Positions 6,132-7,818 of a stretch of 7,818 bases of DNA are shown here, in pieces; the first letter of the stretch is position 1, and the number at the start of each line of letters is the position of its first letter. Under the pieces are notes generated by a model, which was not told the origin of the DNA, ran no database searches, and saw nothing but the letters and a program-made list of their open reading frames with translations. The position numbers were made by a program, and so were the translations under genes. Origin of the DNA: Methanomassiliicoccaceae archaeon (GTDB lineage Archaea > Thermoplasmatota > Thermoplasmata > Methanomassiliicoccales > Methanomethylophilaceae); assembly GCA_031260545.1 (NCBI GenBank), contig JAIRJQ010000114.1:1-7818 (forward strand). Direction: 5' to 3'.

Positions 6132-6745
6132 GCGAAACCCCTGACGAAATATACTTTGAATGCCCGGATTGCGACGACATCACGATACACGATGTGCTGA
6201 AGGGGAAAATGGGAAAAAGCTCAATGGACGCCACGATAAGATGTCAGGACTGCAACCTCGTAAGGACAACGACCGTACAATTTCCGAAAAAGATCGAAGT
6301 GAAAATAGTCATCAGCGACGGTGCGATATCCGAGAGAACAACGATGATAATCGAGGATGACGATCTTTTGAAGATCGGTGACGAATTCCATATGGATGAC
6401 GGCCATCAGGTAAAGATAACCGGTCTTGAACTGAAACAGGGAAGACGTGCGGACAAAGCAAGAGCTACGGAAATAACAACGATATGGGCGATCCAGTTCG
6501 ATATGATAGACGTCAAGATATCGATCAACGATGACCGTAAGACATATTCAAAATCCGTACTTTCATCACCGGACGACGAGTTCACGGTCGGCGACATATT
6601 AAGTTTTGATGATATGGACTGTCTGATCCACTCGATAAAAATTCCGGAGCGCATGGTGAGAAGAGGTTCCGTAGAGGCAAGGAACATCACGCGCGTGTAC
6701 GGAAAGTACAGAAGACGGACATACGCCGTACTCGATCTGGAGTAA
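6128..6745 (+). CDS. HVO_0476-type archaeal zinc-finger protein of unknown function
   Basis: The protein has 205 residues. An N-terminal zinc ribbon carries C12-x2-C15 and C39-x2-C42, in YFECPDCDD and IRCQDCN. About 160 residues follow that are rich in beta strands and acidic residues, with two similar halves: a 'DDD-x-F-x-[VM]-[GD]-D' type turn occurs near residues 75-90 and again near 148-160. The C-terminus is basic (KYRRRTYAVLDLE). Length, zinc ribbon and overall look match the euryarchaeal family named after HVO_0476 of Haloferax, whose role is unknown to me. The ribbon and basic tail would suit nucleic-acid binding, but that is inference. The ATG lies in an ATGA overlap with the MBL gene, with GAGG about 8 nt before it. 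The stop is 2 nt from the end of the convergent gene. Confidence 0.78.
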   Translation: MSETPDEIYFECPDCDDITIHDVLKGKMGKSSMDATIRCQDCNLVRTTTVQFPKKIEVKIVISDGAISERTTMIIEDDDLLKIGDEFHMDDGHQVKITGLELKQGRRADKARATEITTIWAIQFDMIDVKISINDDRKTYSKSVLSSPDDEFTVGDILSFDDMDCLIHSIKIPERMVRRGSVEARNITRVYGKYRRRTYAVLDLE

Positions 6746-6747
6746 GG

Positions 6748-7239
6748 TCAGCGTTTTCGTATCAATGGCAGAGAAGGGGCCGAATTCCTCTCTCCGCGCT
6801 CAGCTAAGATCTCCGGCGGTACGTAGACCTTCCCCCGTGCGTAAAGTTTCAGATCTTCGATGGCAAGGTCCATATTTTCCGTATGCATTCCAGGATATGC
6901 GATTGCCATATCTCTAGCCGAAGCCTGTTTTACGATCTCTTTGCTGCTTTCGCTGGTATGGAAATGCCAATATCTGTAGATGTATCCGATCCAGTATAAT
7001 GCGTCTTCCGAATACTGTTTACCGGGGATCAGTTTATCGCCGGCCTCATCGATGAGCTCTTCCATGATATATTCCTCGCCAAGCCACTGCAGCCTGTTGA
7101 ATTCCATGTCAAGGTCTGCTGCGCATCGCGACCGCATGAAGGCATTGATGAACTGCTCGCTTGCGAATCCTCTCTTCAATGAATTTTCAAAGAGTTTGCC
7201 CTGAACCGACTGTAATGTCAGCATCGTGCCGCTATCCAT
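6748..7239 (-). CDS. Uncharacterised 163-residue protein, resembles a family found beside Firmicutes toxin-like genes
   Basis: The protein is soluble, acidic to neutral and mostly helical, with no signal peptide or membrane segment. Striking blocks are FASEQFINAFMRS (25-37), LDMEFNRLQWLGEEYIMEEL (43-62), LYWIGYIYRYWHFHTSESSK (81-100) and MHTENMDLAIEDLK (118-131). The aromatic block YIYRYWHFHT and the AIEDLK ending match, from memory, a small family of gut Firmicutes that lies next to DUF3990 and DUF3791 genes, which look like toxin-antitoxin cassettes. That association is recollection, not a search result. A basic, Pro-rich tail (132-163) extends past the family core. The ATG is preceded by GGGAGGG with a spacing of about 8-9 nt. 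It follows the HAD phosphatase gene on the same strand by 44 nt. No toxin gene is visible beside it. Function is unassigned. Confidence 0.75.
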   Translation of the reverse strand: MDSGTMLTLQSVQGKLFENSLKRGFASEQFINAFMRSRCAADLDMEFNRLQWLGEEYIMEELIDEAGDKLIPGKQYSEDALYWIGYIYRYWHFHTSESSKEIVKQASARDMAIAYPGMHTENMDLAIEDLKLYARGKVYVPPEILAERGERNSAPSLPLIRKR

Positions 7240-7243
7240 ACAA

Positions 7244-7291
7244 TTATCCCTCCCGTTCCATCATTTCATCGAAGAACAAGCCTTCAGACAT
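7244..7291 (-). other. 15-codon open frame between the phosphatase and the 163-residue protein gene
   Basis: An ATG inside the last codons of the phosphatase gene (ATGTCTGA overlap) opens a frame encoding MSEGLFFDEMMEREG and ends with TAA just before the next gene. Its last codons contain the GGGAGG ribosome-binding site of the 163-residue protein gene. It could be a leader peptide or a chance frame; length alone cannot decide. Confidence 0.2.
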
Positions 7292-7818
7292 TGTCAATCC
7301 CGTCCATAAGGATAATGTCCAAGACGTCCGATAAATTCTTACTGCGGATGATACGGTCCGATACCGCTGTCACAGCTTTATCGATAGGGTTGAAAGCTAT
7401 CGCAAGGCCTGCGGCCTCCAGCATTTTCACATCCGTATACGAGTTGCCTATCGCGACCGTCTCTTCCTTGCTGGCACCATACTTTTTCATGAACTCTCGC
7501 GTCATTATCCCTTTGTCCGTGAGATCAACGTTCACCCGTCCCTCCCCGGTGAGCGTTCCGTCCGGATACGTCAATATGCTGTTCGCGGCATGACCGTCGA
7601 ATTTGAACTCGTTCGCTATCATCTCTGCCGCAACATCGATGCCGCCGCTTACGATGACACTCTTTATTCCGTGGTGTGAAAGCGTCGCTATAGTTTCCTG
7701 GATCCCCTGTATGAGAGGCATATCCTGCAATTCTTTCACGATGTCGGATATCCTGATGCCGGGATATTTTTCCATCCACAGGCGGACGTCACGGCGTATG
7801 AACTCCGGTTCGTCGATC
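7284..7818 (-). CDS. HAD-superfamily phosphatase (phosphoserine phosphatase-like), C-terminal part
   Basis: The frame is open to the right edge of the window. About 178 residues are seen, from IDEPEFIRRDVRLW to the C-terminus; the N-terminus with the nucleophile DxDxT motif lies outside. Visible HAD elements are motif II VIVSGG (near 7656), a motif III lysine in LTDKGIMTREF (near 7510) and motif IV AIGNSYTDVKMLEAAGLAIAFN (7450-7385 region). The spacing and the AGLAIAFNP ending match the class IB group of SerB-type phosphatases, which hydrolyse phosphoserine or a similar small phosphomonoester. In motif IV the usual first aspartate (GDxxxD) is Asn (GNSYTD), while the second is kept. An internal Met at 7775 is not the start, because the upstream residues fit the helical cap (SerB-like FIRRDVRLWMEKYPGI). 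The substrate is unproven. Confidence 0.82.
   Translation of the reverse strand, partial: IDEPEFIRRDVRLWMEKYPGIRISDIVKELQDMPLIQGIQETIATLSHHGIKSVIVSGGIDVAAEMIANEFKFDGHAANSILTYPDGTLTGEGRVNVDLTDKGIMTREFMKKYGASKEETVAIGNSYTDVKMLEAAGLAIAFNPIDKAVTAVSDRIIRSKNLSDVLDIILMDGIDNV

Overview
The window is archaeal. It carries adjacent genes for GatD and GatE, the archaea-only Glu-tRNA(Gln) amidotransferase. It also has a HypB of archaeal type, an HVO_0476-type zinc-finger protein, near-leaderless promoters built on TTTATATG or TTAAATATTT boxes, and GGAGG or GGTGA Shine-Dalgarno sites. Frequent ATA, AGA and AGG codons at mid GC, and similarity to proteins I associate with Thermoplasmata, suggest a Methanomassiliicoccales-like methanogen. 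That lineage call is an inference; the domain-level call is firm.

Layout: (1) positions 1-771, minus strand: hypB followed by the start of purD, which is cut by the window edge. (2) 772-899: a divergent promoter region with a 19-bp imperfect palindrome and a clear gatD TATA box. (3) 900-4050, plus strand: gatD and gatE, overlapping by 14 nt. (4) 4047-4613, minus strand: a HemK/Mtq2-like methyltransferase whose stop codon overlaps that of gatE tail to tail. (5) 4614-4665: a compact divergent promoter with one shared TATA-like box. (6) 4666-6745, plus strand: three genes linked by ATGA overlaps, encoding a rhomboid-type membrane protease with a C-terminal zinc-knuckle tail, a metallo-beta-lactamase-fold hydrolase and the HVO_0476-like protein. 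(7) 6748-7818, minus strand: an uncharacterised 163-residue protein and, upstream of it, a HAD-family phosphatase of phosphoserine-phosphatase type whose N-terminus lies outside the window.

Most of the content is housekeeping: indirect Gln-tRNA formation (GatDE), probable release-factor modification (methyltransferase), purine synthesis (PurD) and nickel insertion into hydrogenase (HypB). The parts least explained by known biology are the rhomboid/MBL/zinc-finger operon, the 163-residue protein that resembles a family I remember beside putative toxin genes of gut Firmicutes, and the palindrome between hypB and gatD. I see no rRNA, tRNA, CRISPR array, insertion sequence or prophage gene. No gene-free stretch exceeds about 130 nt.
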